This document shows, in pieces, positions 25,261-34,062 of a DNA stretch of 35,522 nucleotides. The notes below the pieces were generated by a model. The model saw only the letters and a program-made list of their open reading frames with translations. It ran no database searches and was not told the DNA's origin. Source of the DNA: Candidatus Hydrogenedentota bacterium (GTDB lineage Bacteria; Hydrogenedentota; Hydrogenedentia; Hydrogenedentales; JAGMZX01); the NCBI GenBank assembly GCA_018005585.1, contig JAGMZX010000050.1:1-35522 (forward strand), given 5' to 3'. The translations under genes were made by a program, and so were the position numbers. Within the stretch, counting starts at the first letter, position 1. Each line of letters starts with the position of its first letter.

Positions 25261-27336
25261 GTGACTGCCTTGTTGACGATCGTGCTTGGTTTTGCCCTGT
25301 TTGCGCAGGCGGAGACGCCCGCGGAGCACCTGCTGGTGGATTTCAGCGCCGAGACCTTGCCCGCCTGCGTCGTGCTGCACGACACGGAGATGCGGCGGGT
25401 CGCGTACGAGGACGGATTCGCGCACGAGGTCCGGTTCCACACGGTCGACTGGCCGAACGTGTTCTTCCAGGCGCCGCCCGGAAACTGGGACTGGAGCGCC
25501 TACGCCGGTGTAGCGGCGTCGCTATACAACCCAGAGGATGCGCCAATCGACGCAGCCATGCGCGTGGACAACGCGGGCGCGGACGGCGTTCATCACTGCA
25601 ACACCGTTTCGGGCAGCGTCGCGCCGCGAAGCCGCTGCATACTCCGCTGCTATTTCAACACGGGCGACGCGGAACTCTTCTGGGGCATGCGCGGCGTGCC
25701 CGTGCGCGGCCCCTTGGGCGGCGGACCCACGCTTGACACGCGGAATATTACGGCGTTTCAGGTTTTTCTGCAGCGGCCGCAACACGAACGCACACTCCTC
25801 TTCGAGCGCGCGTGGCTCTTCGGCAAAGGGGGCGCCCTGCGCGAACAAGTGCCGTTTCCGTTCATCGACCCGTTTGGCCAATACAAACACGCCGACTGGC
25901 CCGGCAAGCTGCACGACGAAAGCGCGTTCGCGGAACGCCGCCGCGAGGAGGAAACCGCACTCGCCGCCGCGCCGCGCCTGACCGGACGCGACCGTTTCGG
26001 AGGCTGGGCCGACGGACCGCGCCGCGAGGCCACGGGCTGGTTCCGCACGGAAAAGGTGGACGGCAAATGGTGGCTCGTGACGCCTGAGGGCTCATTGTTC
26101 TTCTCCGTTGGCGCGGATTGCGTCGGCACGTGGGAGCAGACCTTCATCGAAGGGCGCGACGGCTGGTTCGAATGGCTTCCGGACGAAGGGGACCCGCGTT
26201 TCCAGGGCTGCCGCGGCGAAGTGCAAGGCGCGCATAGCGGCGCGGACCGCATTGGCGGGAAGGGCCGCACGTTCAGTTTTTATCGGGCAAACCTGGCGCG
26301 CAAATACGGTGAACGCTGGGCCGATGCATGGCGCGACATCAGCTACCGCCGCCTGAACGCGTGGGGAGTCAACACGATCGGCAACTGGTCGCAGCAGGAC
26401 GTGCTGGAGCAGAGCCCGGCGCCCTTCATCGTGGCTACCGGCATCGGCGGCGTGCGCCTGATCGAAGGCGCCACCGGCTATTGGTCGAAGATGAAAGATG
26501 TCTTCGCGCCCGAGTTCGAGGAACAGGCCGACCGCGCCCTTGCCTGGGCGGGCGCGAAATACGGGGCAAATCCGCTGTGCATCGGGTATTTCTGCGACAA
26601 CGAGCTCGCCTGGGAGGGCTTCGCGCGCGGCACGCTCGAGAGTCCGGCCGGTCAACCGGCGCGCGCCGCCCTGATCGAACAGCTGAAGGCGCAGTACACC
26701 GGAATTGAGGCGCTCAATGCCGCGTGGGGAACGGCCGCCACAGACTGGGACGCGCTGCGCACGCCGGAAACGCCGAACGTAACGGCGCTGGCGGATTTGG
26801 AGACGTTCACCTGCCAGTTCGCCCGCCGCTATTTCGAGGTGGTCCGCGCGGCGTGCAGGAAACACGCGCCACACCAGTTGTATCTGGGCTGCCGGTTCGC
26901 GGGCCCCCCGCCGGAACCTGTGGCGCGCGCCTGCGCCGAATTCGCGGACGTGATGTGCTACAACCTCTACTACCGGGAAATCCCGGCGGACAAGTTCCTG
27001 GCTTACGACAAGCCGCTGATCATCGGCGAGTTCCATTTCGGCGCGCTCGACCGCGGACTGTTCCACACGGGGCTTGTCGCGACGGAGAACCAGCAGGCGC
27101 GCGCGGAGGCCTATGCGCGTTATGTGCGAAGCGTTGCCGTGCACCCGAACTTCGTCGGCTGCCACTGGTTTCAGTATGTGGACGAGCCCGTTACCGGGCG
27201 CTGGTTAGATGGCGAAAACTACAACATTGGCTTTGTCGACGTGACTGACACGCCCTACCCGGAACTGGTCGAGGCGGCGCGCGCCGTGCATCAGTCGATT
27301 TACCTGCTGCGCTCCGGCGGCGCTCAGCACCCATGA
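25261..27336 (+). CDS. Secreted glycoside hydrolase, clan GH-A, GH50 (agarase)-like
   Basis: About 691 residues. The GTG at 25261 is chosen because it gives a signal peptide at once (TALLTIVLGFALFAQA) and avoids overlap with the previous gene; the frame itself is open from 25147. A carbohydrate-binding-type beta domain (about 25-210) precedes a TIM barrel. WWLVTPEGSLFFSVGADC starts the catalytic part. IGYFCDNELAWE gives Asn447-Glu448 as probable acid/base and LIIGEFHFGA gives Glu590 as probable nucleophile, typical of clan GH-A and GH50/GH42-like enzymes. Beta-agarase or a related galactan-degrading activity is an inference. It is exported and follows cobA/hemD by 70 nt on the same strand. 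Confidence 0.75.
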   Translation: MTALLTIVLGFALFAQAETPAEHLLVDFSAETLPACVVLHDTEMRRVAYEDGFAHEVRFHTVDWPNVFFQAPPGNWDWSAYAGVAASLYNPEDAPIDAAMRVDNAGADGVHHCNTVSGSVAPRSRCILRCYFNTGDAELFWGMRGVPVRGPLGGGPTLDTRNITAFQVFLQRPQHERTLLFERAWLFGKGGALREQVPFPFIDPFGQYKHADWPGKLHDESAFAERRREEETALAAAPRLTGRDRFGGWADGPRREATGWFRTEKVDGKWWLVTPEGSLFFSVGADCVGTWEQTFIEGRDGWFEWLPDEGDPRFQGCRGEVQGAHSGADRIGGKGRTFSFYRANLARKYGERWADAWRDISYRRLNAWGVNTIGNWSQQDVLEQSPAPFIVATGIGGVRLIEGATGYWSKMKDVFAPEFEEQADRALAWAGAKYGANPLCIGYFCDNELAWEGFARGTLESPAGQPARAALIEQLKAQYTGIEALNAAWGTAATDWDALRTPETPNVTALADLETFTCQFARRYFEVVRAACRKHAPHQLYLGCRFAGPPPEPVARACAEFADVMCYNLYYREIPADKFLAYDKPLIIGEFHFGALDRGLFHTGLVATENQQARAEAYARYVRSVAVHPNFVGCHWFQYVDEPVTGRWLDGENYNIGFVDVTDTPYPELVEAARAVHQSIYLLRSGGAQHP

Positions 27337-27471
27337 CGCCGGAGAGGAACGCGCAGCCGAAGCGCGTCCGTTGTTTGCATTCCCCCCGATGGCGCGCTAG
27401 GCTATGTGCTCGCACATTCGACGGGGCTTGGAAGCTTCCCCGCAGCCCCGATACAAAAACAACGGAGTAGC

Positions 27472-27903
27472 ATGTTCATGGGTACCGGTCCAAAAATCGC
27501 CATTGCGGTGGGCGTGGTTTTTGCCGTGGTATTCGGCCTGCCGATGCTCGCTATGCTGAAGAAAGGCGGCATCGAGGCGGCGAAGCCCAAGAATTTCACC
27601 GCAACAGACCTCACGAACACGTCCTGGGAAGTCAACGTCATGGGACACACGGCCAGCATCGACCTGAACGCCGGCGGCCAGGCGGTGGCGAATGTGCCGC
27701 CTCCGGTCATTGCGATGGCGAAACAGATGATGAACATGGACATACCGCCGCAGGTTCCCGGCACGTGGTCGGTGACAGACAACCAACTGGTCGTGGGCGT
27801 CGATTTCATGGGAATGAAACAGCAGGTCAAATGCGAGATTCGCGGCCAGCATATATACTATAAGGAAGGTCAAGAGGAGAAAGAAGCGCGGCGCCTGCGC
27901 TGA
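27472..27903 (+). CDS. Single-span membrane protein with small beta domain (paralogue 1)
   Basis: Not recognised. 143 residues. ATG 27472 has GGAG 8 nt upstream. One transmembrane segment at about 8-28 (IAIAVGVVFAVVFGLPMLAML) leaves the rest outside. The C-terminal domain shares a pattern with the next protein: N-T-S-W, N-A-G-G-Q-A-V-A, G-T-W-S-V-T-D-N-Q-L-V-V, and a short C-E-I-R-G-Q-H-I. This suggests a small lipocalin-like or META-like barrel; no family name is claimed. The leader at 27422-27450 can form alternative CGGGG stems with CCCCG. Confidence 0.7.
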   Translation: MFMGTGPKIAIAVGVVFAVVFGLPMLAMLKKGGIEAAKPKNFTATDLTNTSWEVNVMGHTASIDLNAGGQAVANVPPPVIAMAKQMMNMDIPPQVPGTWSVTDNQLVVGVDFMGMKQQVKCEIRGQHIYYKEGQEEKEARRLR

Positions 27904-27948
27904 CGCGGGCGCGTAGCGGGGGTTTTCAGTCGTGGACGGTTGGATACG

Positions 27949-28467
27949 ATGAATCCGGGTTTGCGCATAGCCTTGACGATCGCCGGCGTCCTGATTCTGG
28001 TGTTCTGCGCGCTCACGCTGCTCGCCGTGCTCGCGAAACAGCACAGAGCCGAAGAAAGCGCCAACGGCGCCCCGCAGACCGCAGCGGATGCCGCTGTGCC
28101 GCAACCTGGTTCCCCGCCGCAATCCATCCCGCCCCCTGCCCCGGCGTTTCAGCCCGTCCCCCAGTCCCCGCAACCGCCCCCTCCTGCGCCCCCCCCGCGC
28201 CGCGCACCACAGCAGCCTCAAGGTTGGAACGCGCAGAACCTGGTCGGCACGGCGTGGGCAGTTGGCACCCAATACGGCAATTTCATCGTGCATCTGCAAC
28301 CGGGCGGTCAAGCCATCGCTTCCACGCCAATGGGAACCGTAGTGGGCAATTGGCGGGCTTCGGGCAACAATCTGACCGTCTCCGCCATGGGCCAGTCGTA
28401 CACCTGCCGCATCCAAGGCTGGCAGATCATCGCGGGCGACGGCTTCCCGATCACCAAGGTCAATTAG
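27949..28467 (+). CDS. Single-span membrane protein with Pro-rich linker and small beta domain (paralogue 2)
   Basis: Not recognised. 172 residues, starting 45 nt after the first paralogue. One transmembrane segment at about 7-29 (IALTIAGVLILVFCALTLLAVLA). A proline-rich linker of about 45-93 follows, then a domain homologous to the one upstream: L-V-G-T-A-W, Q-P-G-G-Q-A-I-A, N-W-R-A-S-G-N-N-L-T-V and C-R-I-Q-G-W-Q-I. The two look like duplicated genes whose linkers have diverged. The Pro-rich arm may span the periplasm or peptidoglycan. The gene is convergent with the S41-like gene, 21 nt away, and no terminator with a U-run is visible. Confidence 0.7.
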   Translation: MNPGLRIALTIAGVLILVFCALTLLAVLAKQHRAEESANGAPQTAADAAVPQPGSPPQSIPPPAPAFQPVPQSPQPPPPAPPPRRAPQQPQGWNAQNLVGTAWAVGTQYGNFIVHLQPGGQAIASTPMGTVVGNWRASGNNLTVSAMGQSYTCRIQGWQIIAGDGFPITKVN

Positions 28468-28488
28468 GCGGTCTCCCGCCCGCCGGCG

Positions 28489-29976
28489 TCACGGTGCGGC
28501 CGCGAGTATCGCCTCTTCCGCATAACGCAGCGTGGCGTCTTCCCCGTCCGCATAAACAGCGCGCACCGTGTCCACATCCAGCGGTACGCGCAGGTCGGGC
28601 TGCACGCCCCCCTCGCCCGCCGCATTGCCTTCGCCCAGAATGCCGCCCGCTTCATTCAGCGCACGGCCCACCGGGAAATAGAGTGCACGCCCGTCCGGCA
28701 GGTCCGCATACCCGCCGCCCACGGCCATCGAGCCAAAGGTGCCGCTCATGCCTGCGATGCGTGTGCCGGGCCGCCGTTGCAGCGCCATGGGCACGCCCTC
28801 GGCGGCATTGAACGTGGAGTAATCGACCAGCACGGCGACAGGCCCTTCAAAATAGGGGTCGCGCGGCTCGATTCGCAGATGCGCGTCCTCCTTCACGACA
28901 AAGTCCTGCGCTTCCTTGTCATAAATCGCGATGTCTTCGTAGAACACAGGTTCCCGGAAGAAATGACCGAGACATTTTGGGACCAGGTCGTCCGCCCCGC
29001 CGCTGTTGCCGCGCACGTCCAGGATCAAGCCCGGCACTCCCTTGCGGACGAGAGACGCGACCTCGCTCTTGAATGCATTCGCGGGAAACGGCGTGGTCAC
29101 CGTCGGCGCGAAGAAGTGCAGTCTGATGTAACCCAGGCCGCTGGGCAGCACCTTCGCCTCGACCGGCGAGCCAAAATCGCTGACTTCACTGTCATAAAGA
29201 TAGGTCTGGTTGAGCGTCTCGTAGCCGTCGTCAACGGCGCGCAGGGTCGCCTGCACCGGCTCCGCGGCATTGAGGTTCTTGAAGACCACCCCCACCTCCG
29301 AGTCCACGGGACAACGCGTCAGGAAACGCAACTGCTCGATGCGGCGTCCCGCCAAGGTCGCGGGCGGGCGGCGCGCCCAGATGACCGGCGTGCCGTCCAG
29401 CGCGTTCTGAACCGGCGCGCCGCCGTATTCGACGATTTCCGCGCCCCACTGCATGCCCGCGGCGGCAGCGGGGCCATCGTCGAGCAGGATGTGCGCGATG
29501 ACACGCCCGTCGTCCAGTTGAATGACGCCGAACCCGAGTCCGCCGCCGATATGATCGCGCCGGATATCCTCATCGTCGTAAAGGCCCATGTTGCCATCCG
29601 GAATCGCGTAGACGTACTCGAGCAGGACGACGTAGAGCGCCGCTTCGTCCTCCGCGGCTTCAGCAGCGCTGATGCGCGGCGCGAACGCTTCGTAATGGGA
29701 CGCCCAATCAATGCCCTTATGGGCCGTGAACGGGTATTCCGCCGCCAGTTTCTGATGTATCGCGTCGAAAGCGCCCAGCCAGCCCAGCCTGCTATAGTCC
29801 AGGTCCTTCTTCCCGAAGAAGGGGATGCGGAAAGGCAGATCGGGCACGGGGATTGGGATATTGGTCAGCGGGATTGTCGTTGTCGTGCATGTCAGCAGCA
29901 CTCCGCAAAGCCCGCCCACCGCGAACACGCGCCATGCGGCGCCCATGCGCAGCCGTCTGTCACCACGATGTGCCAT
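28489..29976 (-). CDS. S41 (tail-specific/CtpA-like) protease homologue lacking the catalytic dyad
   Basis: About 495 residues. The N-terminus is a signal-like segment (VFAVGGLCGVLLTC), with a Cys but a weak lipobox. A PDZ-like region (GGGLGFGVIQLDDGRVIAHILLDDGPAAAAGMQWG) and an S41 core (LILDVRGNSGGADDLVPKCL) follow. Where S41 enzymes read T-F-S-A-A-E, this reads T-F-N-A-A-E (Asn390). Where they have T-F-G-K, this has T-F-G-S (Ser416). The spacing, 26 residues, fits the usual Ser-Lys dyad. Start 29976 has AAGGA close upstream; 29988 is an alternative. A non-proteolytic, peptide-binding role is likely. It diverges from nadX. Confidence 0.8.
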   Translation of the reverse strand: MAHRGDRRLRMGAAWRVFAVGGLCGVLLTCTTTTIPLTNIPIPVPDLPFRIPFFGKKDLDYSRLGWLGAFDAIHQKLAAEYPFTAHKGIDWASHYEAFAPRISAAEAAEDEAALYVVLLEYVYAIPDGNMGLYDDEDIRRDHIGGGLGFGVIQLDDGRVIAHILLDDGPAAAAGMQWGAEIVEYGGAPVQNALDGTPVIWARRPPATLAGRRIEQLRFLTRCPVDSEVGVVFKNLNAAEPVQATLRAVDDGYETLNQTYLYDSEVSDFGSPVEAKVLPSGLGYIRLHFFAPTVTTPFPANAFKSEVASLVRKGVPGLILDVRGNSGGADDLVPKCLGHFFREPVFYEDIAIYDKEAQDFVVKEDAHLRIEPRDPYFEGPVAVLVDYSTFNAAEGVPMALQRRPGTRIAGMSGTFGSMAVGGGYADLPDGRALYFPVGRALNEAGGILGEGNAAGEGGVQPDLRVPLDVDTVRAVYADGEDATLRYAEEAILAAAP

Positions 29977-30121
29977 AGCGTCCTTCATCCCTCCGGTTGT
30001 TCCATCTGTCAAGGCCGACACCTTAGCGCAAAAAGTCCCCTGCGCGCAAAGGACCAGCGCCCAAAGCATGCCGTTGGTGCGGCGCGGCGGGGAGGCGTCA
30101 AACACCGCCGCCGCGTTAGAG

Positions 30122-30151
30122 TTGACTCCTTCCGGGCACATATGGTATTTT
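30122..30151 (+). promoter_or_regulatory. Predicted promoter of the nadX-rplU-rpmA-obgE operon
   Basis: TTGACT (30122-30127, 5 of 6), 18 bp, TATTTT (30146-30151, 4 of 6). The leader of about 100 nt includes a T8 run near 30225. Confidence 0.45.
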
Positions 30152-30255
30152 TCCGCTCCGTGCCCAATTACGGCTCTGCGCGGCAGGCGGCGGCACGCCG
30201 TTGCTCGCGGTGATGGATTGCCGTCTTTTTTTTGTCCCTCGTTGGGAGATGCCCC

Positions 30256-31068
30256 ATGGTCCGGATGAACGTGGGCTTGATCGGGTGCGGCAATATTGGC
30301 GCCGACTTGTGTATCGCTTTGCAAAAGGGTGATATTCCGGCGACGCTCGTCGCCCTGACGGATATTGACGAAAAGAAAGCGCGTTTGCTCAAGCGCTCGT
30401 TTCAGCTTGATGCGGATGTTTGTTCGCTGGAGGAAAGCGCCGGGCACGCGGACTTTTTGGTCGAGTGCGCGGTGGCCAGTTCCGTGCCCGAAGTGATCGA
30501 GGCGGCCATCCGGCATCATCGCGACTGCCTGGTCATGAGCGTGGGCGGCCTGATGCAGCGGCCGGACCTGGTCGAGCAGGCGCGGGAGTGCAAGATCGAG
30601 GTGCGCATCCCGTCGGGCGCGCTCGCCGGATTGGATGCGGTGCGCGCGGCGATGGAGGCGGGGCTGCACAGCGTCACGTTAACGACGCGCAAGCCGCCCA
30701 AGGGCCTGGAAGGCGCGCCGTATTTGAAAGAGCATGACATCGACCTGTCGACGTTGAAGGAGCCGAAGGTCGTGTTCGAGGGAACGGCTCTCGAGGCCTG
30801 CAAGGCGTTTCCGGCCAACGTGAACGTGGCCGGGGCGTTGAGCCTCGTGGGTATCGGCCCGAAAGAAACGCGGGTACGTATTATCGCGGACCCGAAGGCA
30901 ACGGAAAACAGCCACGAGGTCGTGGCGGAAGGCGCATTCGGCCGGTTGCAGACGATGACGACGAATCTGCCGTCGCCGCGCAACGCGAAATCGAGTTATC
31001 TCGCTTCGCTGTCGGCCATTGCGGAACTGCGGGCTGCTGCCATGGCCTTCGCGGCGCACCAGCGTTGA
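30256..31068 (+). CDS. nadX: L-aspartate dehydrogenase
   Basis: 270 residues. Oxidises L-aspartate with NAD(P) to iminoaspartate, feeding NAD biosynthesis with NadA, or reversibly makes aspartate. The Rossmann segment VGLIGCGNIGADL is at about 6-18. ECAVASSVPEVIE, VMSVGGLM, RIPSGALAGLDAV, ANVNVAGALSLVGIG and ENSHEV (a conserved His is expected here) match the NadX/DUF108 family. GGGAG 8-9 nt upstream supports ATG 30256. It precedes rplU by 47 nt on the same strand with no terminator, so it is likely cotranscribed with ribosomal genes. No nadA or nadC is seen. Confidence 0.92.
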   Translation: MVRMNVGLIGCGNIGADLCIALQKGDIPATLVALTDIDEKKARLLKRSFQLDADVCSLEESAGHADFLVECAVASSVPEVIEAAIRHHRDCLVMSVGGLMQRPDLVEQARECKIEVRIPSGALAGLDAVRAAMEAGLHSVTLTTRKPPKGLEGAPYLKEHDIDLSTLKEPKVVFEGTALEACKAFPANVNVAGALSLVGIGPKETRVRIIADPKATENSHEVVAEGAFGRLQTMTTNLPSPRNAKSSYLASLSAIAELRAAAMAFAAHQR

Positions 31069-31115
31069 GTCGCGGCGCCCGAAACCGAAGCAGACGCAGC
31101 AACGGAGAATAGCCC

Positions 31116-31427
31116 ATGTACGCAGTAGTCAACACCGGCGGAAAACAGTACAAGATGGCCGTAGGCGACACGGTCCGCGTCGAGAAGATCGATGCGGAAA
31201 TCGGCGACACCATCGAGTTGGACCAGGTGGCCCTGCTCGCGAAGGACGACGAGATCGTCACGGACCCGGCGGCACTGGCCGCGGCGCGGGTAGTCTGCAA
31301 GGTCGTCGAGCAGGACCGGGCCAAGAAGATCCGCGTCTACAAGTACAAGAACCGCAAGAACTACCACAAGACACGCGGGCACCGGCAGTACTACACGGCG
31401 GTGCGCGTACAAGACATCCAGGCATAA
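31116..31427 (+). CDS. rplU: Ribosomal protein L21
   Basis: 103 residues, the normal length for bL21. MYAVVNTGGKQYKMAVGDTV at the start and the basic KKIRVYKYKNRKNYHKTRGHRQYYT near the end are diagnostic; these residues contact 23S rRNA in the 50S subunit. An ACGGAG about 10 nt upstream supports the ATG. rpmA starts 12 nt after the stop, the near-universal rplU-rpmA-obg order. Confidence 0.98.
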   Translation: MYAVVNTGGKQYKMAVGDTVRVEKIDAEIGDTIELDQVALLAKDDEIVTDPAALAAARVVCKVVEQDRAKKIRVYKYKNRKNYHKTRGHRQYYTAVRVQDIQA

Positions 31428-31439
31428 GGGAGAGGCGCC

Positions 31440-31703
31440 ATGGCTCACAAGAAAGCAGGTGGCAGCTCGCGAAACGGGCGCGACAGCCAGTCGCAGCGGC
31501 TCGGGCTCAAGAAGTTCGGCGGGCAACAGGTCAAGGCGGGAAATATCATCGTGCGCCAGCGTGGCACGCAGTTTCACCCCGGCGACAATGTCGGCATGGG
31601 CAAAGACCATACGTTGTTTGCACTTATCGACGGCCGGGTACAGTTCCGGTTCCTCCGCAAAGACCGCAAGTGTATCGACGTCATTCCGGCAACAACGGAG
31701 TGA
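31440..31703 (+). CDS. rpmA: Ribosomal protein L27
   Basis: 87 residues. [22 protein letters not shown] is the typical bL27 beginning; the flexible N-terminus reaches the peptidyl-transferase centre. The protein starts directly with this motif, with none of the cleavable leader found in Firmicutes. GGGAGAGG precedes the ATG. The obg gene follows after 18 nt. Confidence 0.98.
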   Translation: MAHKKAGGSSRNGRDSQSQRLGLKKFGGQQVKAGNIIVRQRGTQFHPGDNVGMGKDHTLFALIDGRVQFRFLRKDRKCIDVIPATTE

Positions 31704-31721
31704 TCCGCGCTCGTCACGATC

Positions 31722-32978
31722 ATGTTTGTGGATCGCGTGAAAATCCGCGCCTTCGCGGGCGCTGGGGGCAACGGCTGCTGTAGCTTCCGCAGAGAGAAGT
31801 ATGTGCCGCGCGGGGGACCCGACGGCGGCGACGGCGGGCCGGGCGGCGACATTGTCCTCGTGGCTTCCTCGCGGCTGCATTCTCTCCTGGATTTGCGCTT
31901 CCATCCTATTTGGAAGGGGAAGCGCGGCGTGCACGGCATGGGCAAGGACCGTCACGGCGCGGCGGGCGAACCCATCGAAATCCTCGTTCCCTGCGGCACC
32001 ACCGTGCGCGACGCCGCGCGGGGAACCGTGCTGGCCGACCTCACGCACGAGGGCCAGCGCTACGTCGCGGCGCACGGCGGGCGCGGCGGCCGCGGCAATC
32101 CCCGTTTCGCGAGCTCGACCAATCGCACGCCGCGATTCGCGGAAAAGGGCGAACCCGGCGAAGATGTGCATCTCGCGCTGGAACTCAAACTGATCGCCGA
32201 GGTGGGCATCGTCGGCCTGCCCAACGCGGGCAAGTCCACGCTGCTGGCGGCCATCAGCGCGGCGCGCCCGAAAATCGCCGACTATCCTTTCACCACGCTC
32301 GCGCCTGTTCTGGGCGTGGCCGCATTGCCCGGGTTTCGCACGCTGACGGTGGCCGATATCCCCGGCATCATCGAAGGCGCTGCCGAAGGCAAGGGCCTCG
32401 GCCACGATTTTCTGCGGCACATCGAGCGCACCAAAGTGCTCCTGTTTCTGATTGACTTGAGCGATGCAAGCCCGCTCAAGACGAAACAAATCCTGGAGAA
32501 AGAACTGGAGCAACACAGCGCGGTTTTCAGCGGCCGCCCGCGCGTTTACGCACTGAACAAGGCCGATATTCCGGAGAACCGGGAGCGGTTCGAAAAACTG
32601 CGGCGCCGCTTCAAGAAGCCGAGCCTCATCTCGGGTGCGACCGGCGACGGCGTCCCGGAACTGCTGGAGCGCCTCTGGGAGGAAGTCGAGCAGGTGCGCA
32701 AGAGCGAGACATTGGAGCCTCAGGAAGACACGGAGGACGCGGAGTATGTCTATGAGGCGCCCTTCGAGGTCATGAAAACGCCCAGCGGTTTCGCCGTCGA
32801 GGGCAAACGCATCGTGCAGGTCGTGCGCATGACCAACTTCGAGAACGAAGAGGCCGTGCGGCACCTGCAGGACACGCTGCGCAAGATGGGGCTTTTCAAG
32901 GCGCTCAAGCGCCTCGGCGCCAAGTCCGGGCAGACGATCCGTATCAGCGATTACGAACTCGAGTACGAGCCCGAGTAA
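31722..32978 (+). CDS. obgE: GTPase Obg (CgtA)
   Basis: 418 residues with the full three-domain architecture of the 50S assembly and stress GTPase. The glycine-rich Obg fold is at about 1-158 (GAGGNGCCSFRREKYVPRGG, then HGGRGGRGNPRF). The G domain has P-loop GLPNAGKST at 165-173, DIPGIIEGA and NKAD. An OCT domain is at about 337-416 (VVRMTNFENEEAVRHLQDTLRKMG). No clear Shine-Dalgarno sequence precedes the ATG, only 18 nt after rpmA, so translation is probably coupled. Downstream a GCCGGCG/CGCCGGC stem (32998-33017) has no U-run and may still mark the transcript end. Confidence 0.98.
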   Translation: MFVDRVKIRAFAGAGGNGCCSFRREKYVPRGGPDGGDGGPGGDIVLVASSRLHSLLDLRFHPIWKGKRGVHGMGKDRHGAAGEPIEILVPCGTTVRDAARGTVLADLTHEGQRYVAAHGGRGGRGNPRFASSTNRTPRFAEKGEPGEDVHLALELKLIAEVGIVGLPNAGKSTLLAAISAARPKIADYPFTTLAPVLGVAALPGFRTLTVADIPGIIEGAAEGKGLGHDFLRHIERTKVLLFLIDLSDASPLKTKQILEKELEQHSAVFSGRPRVYALNKADIPENRERFEKLRRRFKKPSLISGATGDGVPELLERLWEEVEQVRKSETLEPQEDTEDAEYVYEAPFEVMKTPSGFAVEGKRIVQVVRMTNFENEEAVRHLQDTLRKMGLFKALKRLGAKSGQTIRISDYELEYEPE

Positions 32979-33045
32979 GGCCGTGCAACTGCAGGAAGCC
33001 GGCGCGCCTTCGCCGGCGGGCGCGCGCCAACGGATTGCGCTTCGC

Positions 33046-34062
33046 TCAGCTGGCCGAGAAGAGCGCCATGATGTTCGCCATGGGCCGGTTGATCGGCTGG
33101 CCGCCCGGATACCGGATGAAATCCACGTGACCGTCCAGGTACATCACGTTACACCCGCCCGGCACGTGGTTGTACAACGTGATGGTGCCCGCCGTGCCGA
33201 GTTGGTCGATCATGACGAATACGGTGCTCTGCGCCTGGGCCGCCGCCGCCGGGTTGTTGATGTCGGTGATCAAGAACCGCTCAATGCCCTCGCGAAGCCG
33301 GTAGACGGTGTCGCCGCCGCCATTCCCATGTGACTCGAGCGGCGTGCCGGGACCGCCCTGCACATCGCAGTCCGCCAGCCTGGCGACCGGCAACTCGCCC
33401 GCGGGTCCGGGGCTCATCAGGCCGGTCACGGCGGCCGGATTGTCGTTGAAGGCTTCCAGCAACAACCGCGGCAGTTGCGACGGCACCAGGGTGTCGCCTG
33501 GAATGTTCACGCCGAAGGTGGAGGCAAGCAGGTCCACCCCCACGGCGCTTGCAGGCTCCACTTGGCCCGGCACATCGTTCATGCGGTCCAGCACCCAGCC
33601 GAAATAGGCGTAACTCGTGTCGATATCGTTCACGCCGTTGCCGCCGCCCAGGTAGTAGCCGATGTGCCAGTCGCCTTCGCGGATGCCCAAGGCCGGGATG
33701 TCGTCGTCCCGCAGGTTATCGATGTCTTCCGTCGCATCGGATGGGCAGACGACAATCGCCGGGTCCGTAAGGTATTCCGGATAGATCGCCTTCACCTTCG
33801 GCCCTGCCGCAACGTAAAGTTCCCAGGAACCACTGTCATCGCGCGGCTTGACTTCGAGTTCCATGGGCGGGAACCGTTCTCCGGGGTCTTCGTTCGCATA
33901 CATCTTGTACACGAGCCCCCATTCCTTGAGATTGTTCTGGCAGCTGGAGCGCCGCGCCGCCTCGCGCGCCCGCGCCAGGGCCGGCAGAAGAATCGCAGCC
34001 AGAATCCCGATGATAGCGATCACCACCAGCAGTTCAATGAGCGTGAAACCTCTGCGTCGCAT
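33046..34062 (-). CDS. Prepilin-like secreted protein (type II pseudopilin N-terminus)
   Basis: 338 residues. [36 protein letters not shown] starts with a classical type IV prepilin signal; PilD-type peptidase would cut after Gly5, before Phe-Thr-Leu-Ile-Glu, and Glu10 is the conserved E5. Only the first 20 residues are needed to see this. The large C-terminal domain ends N-V-M-Y-L-D-G-H-V with His 10 residues before DG, close to the prepilin-associated H-X9-DG signature of Planctomycetes-like genomes. GGAGG 7-8 nt upstream fixes ATG 34062, so the longer open frame is not used. It stands alone. Confidence 0.88.
   Translation of the reverse strand: MRRRGFTLIELLVVIAIIGILAAILLPALARAREAARRSSCQNNLKEWGLVYKMYANEDPGERFPPMELEVKPRDDSGSWELYVAAGPKVKAIYPEYLTDPAIVVCPSDATEDIDNLRDDDIPALGIREGDWHIGYYLGGGNGVNDIDTSYAYFGWVLDRMNDVPGQVEPASAVGVDLLASTFGVNIPGDTLVPSQLPRLLLEAFNDNPAAVTGLMSPGPAGELPVARLADCDVQGGPGTPLESHGNGGGDTVYRLREGIERFLITDINNPAAAAQAQSTVFVMIDQLGTAGTITLYNHVPGGCNVMYLDGHVDFIRYPGGQPINRPMANIMALFSAS

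Noticed and set aside
30996-32864. A 622-codon minus-strand frame across rplU, rpmA and obgE
   Set aside because: It is antisense to three certain genes and its product resembles no protein.
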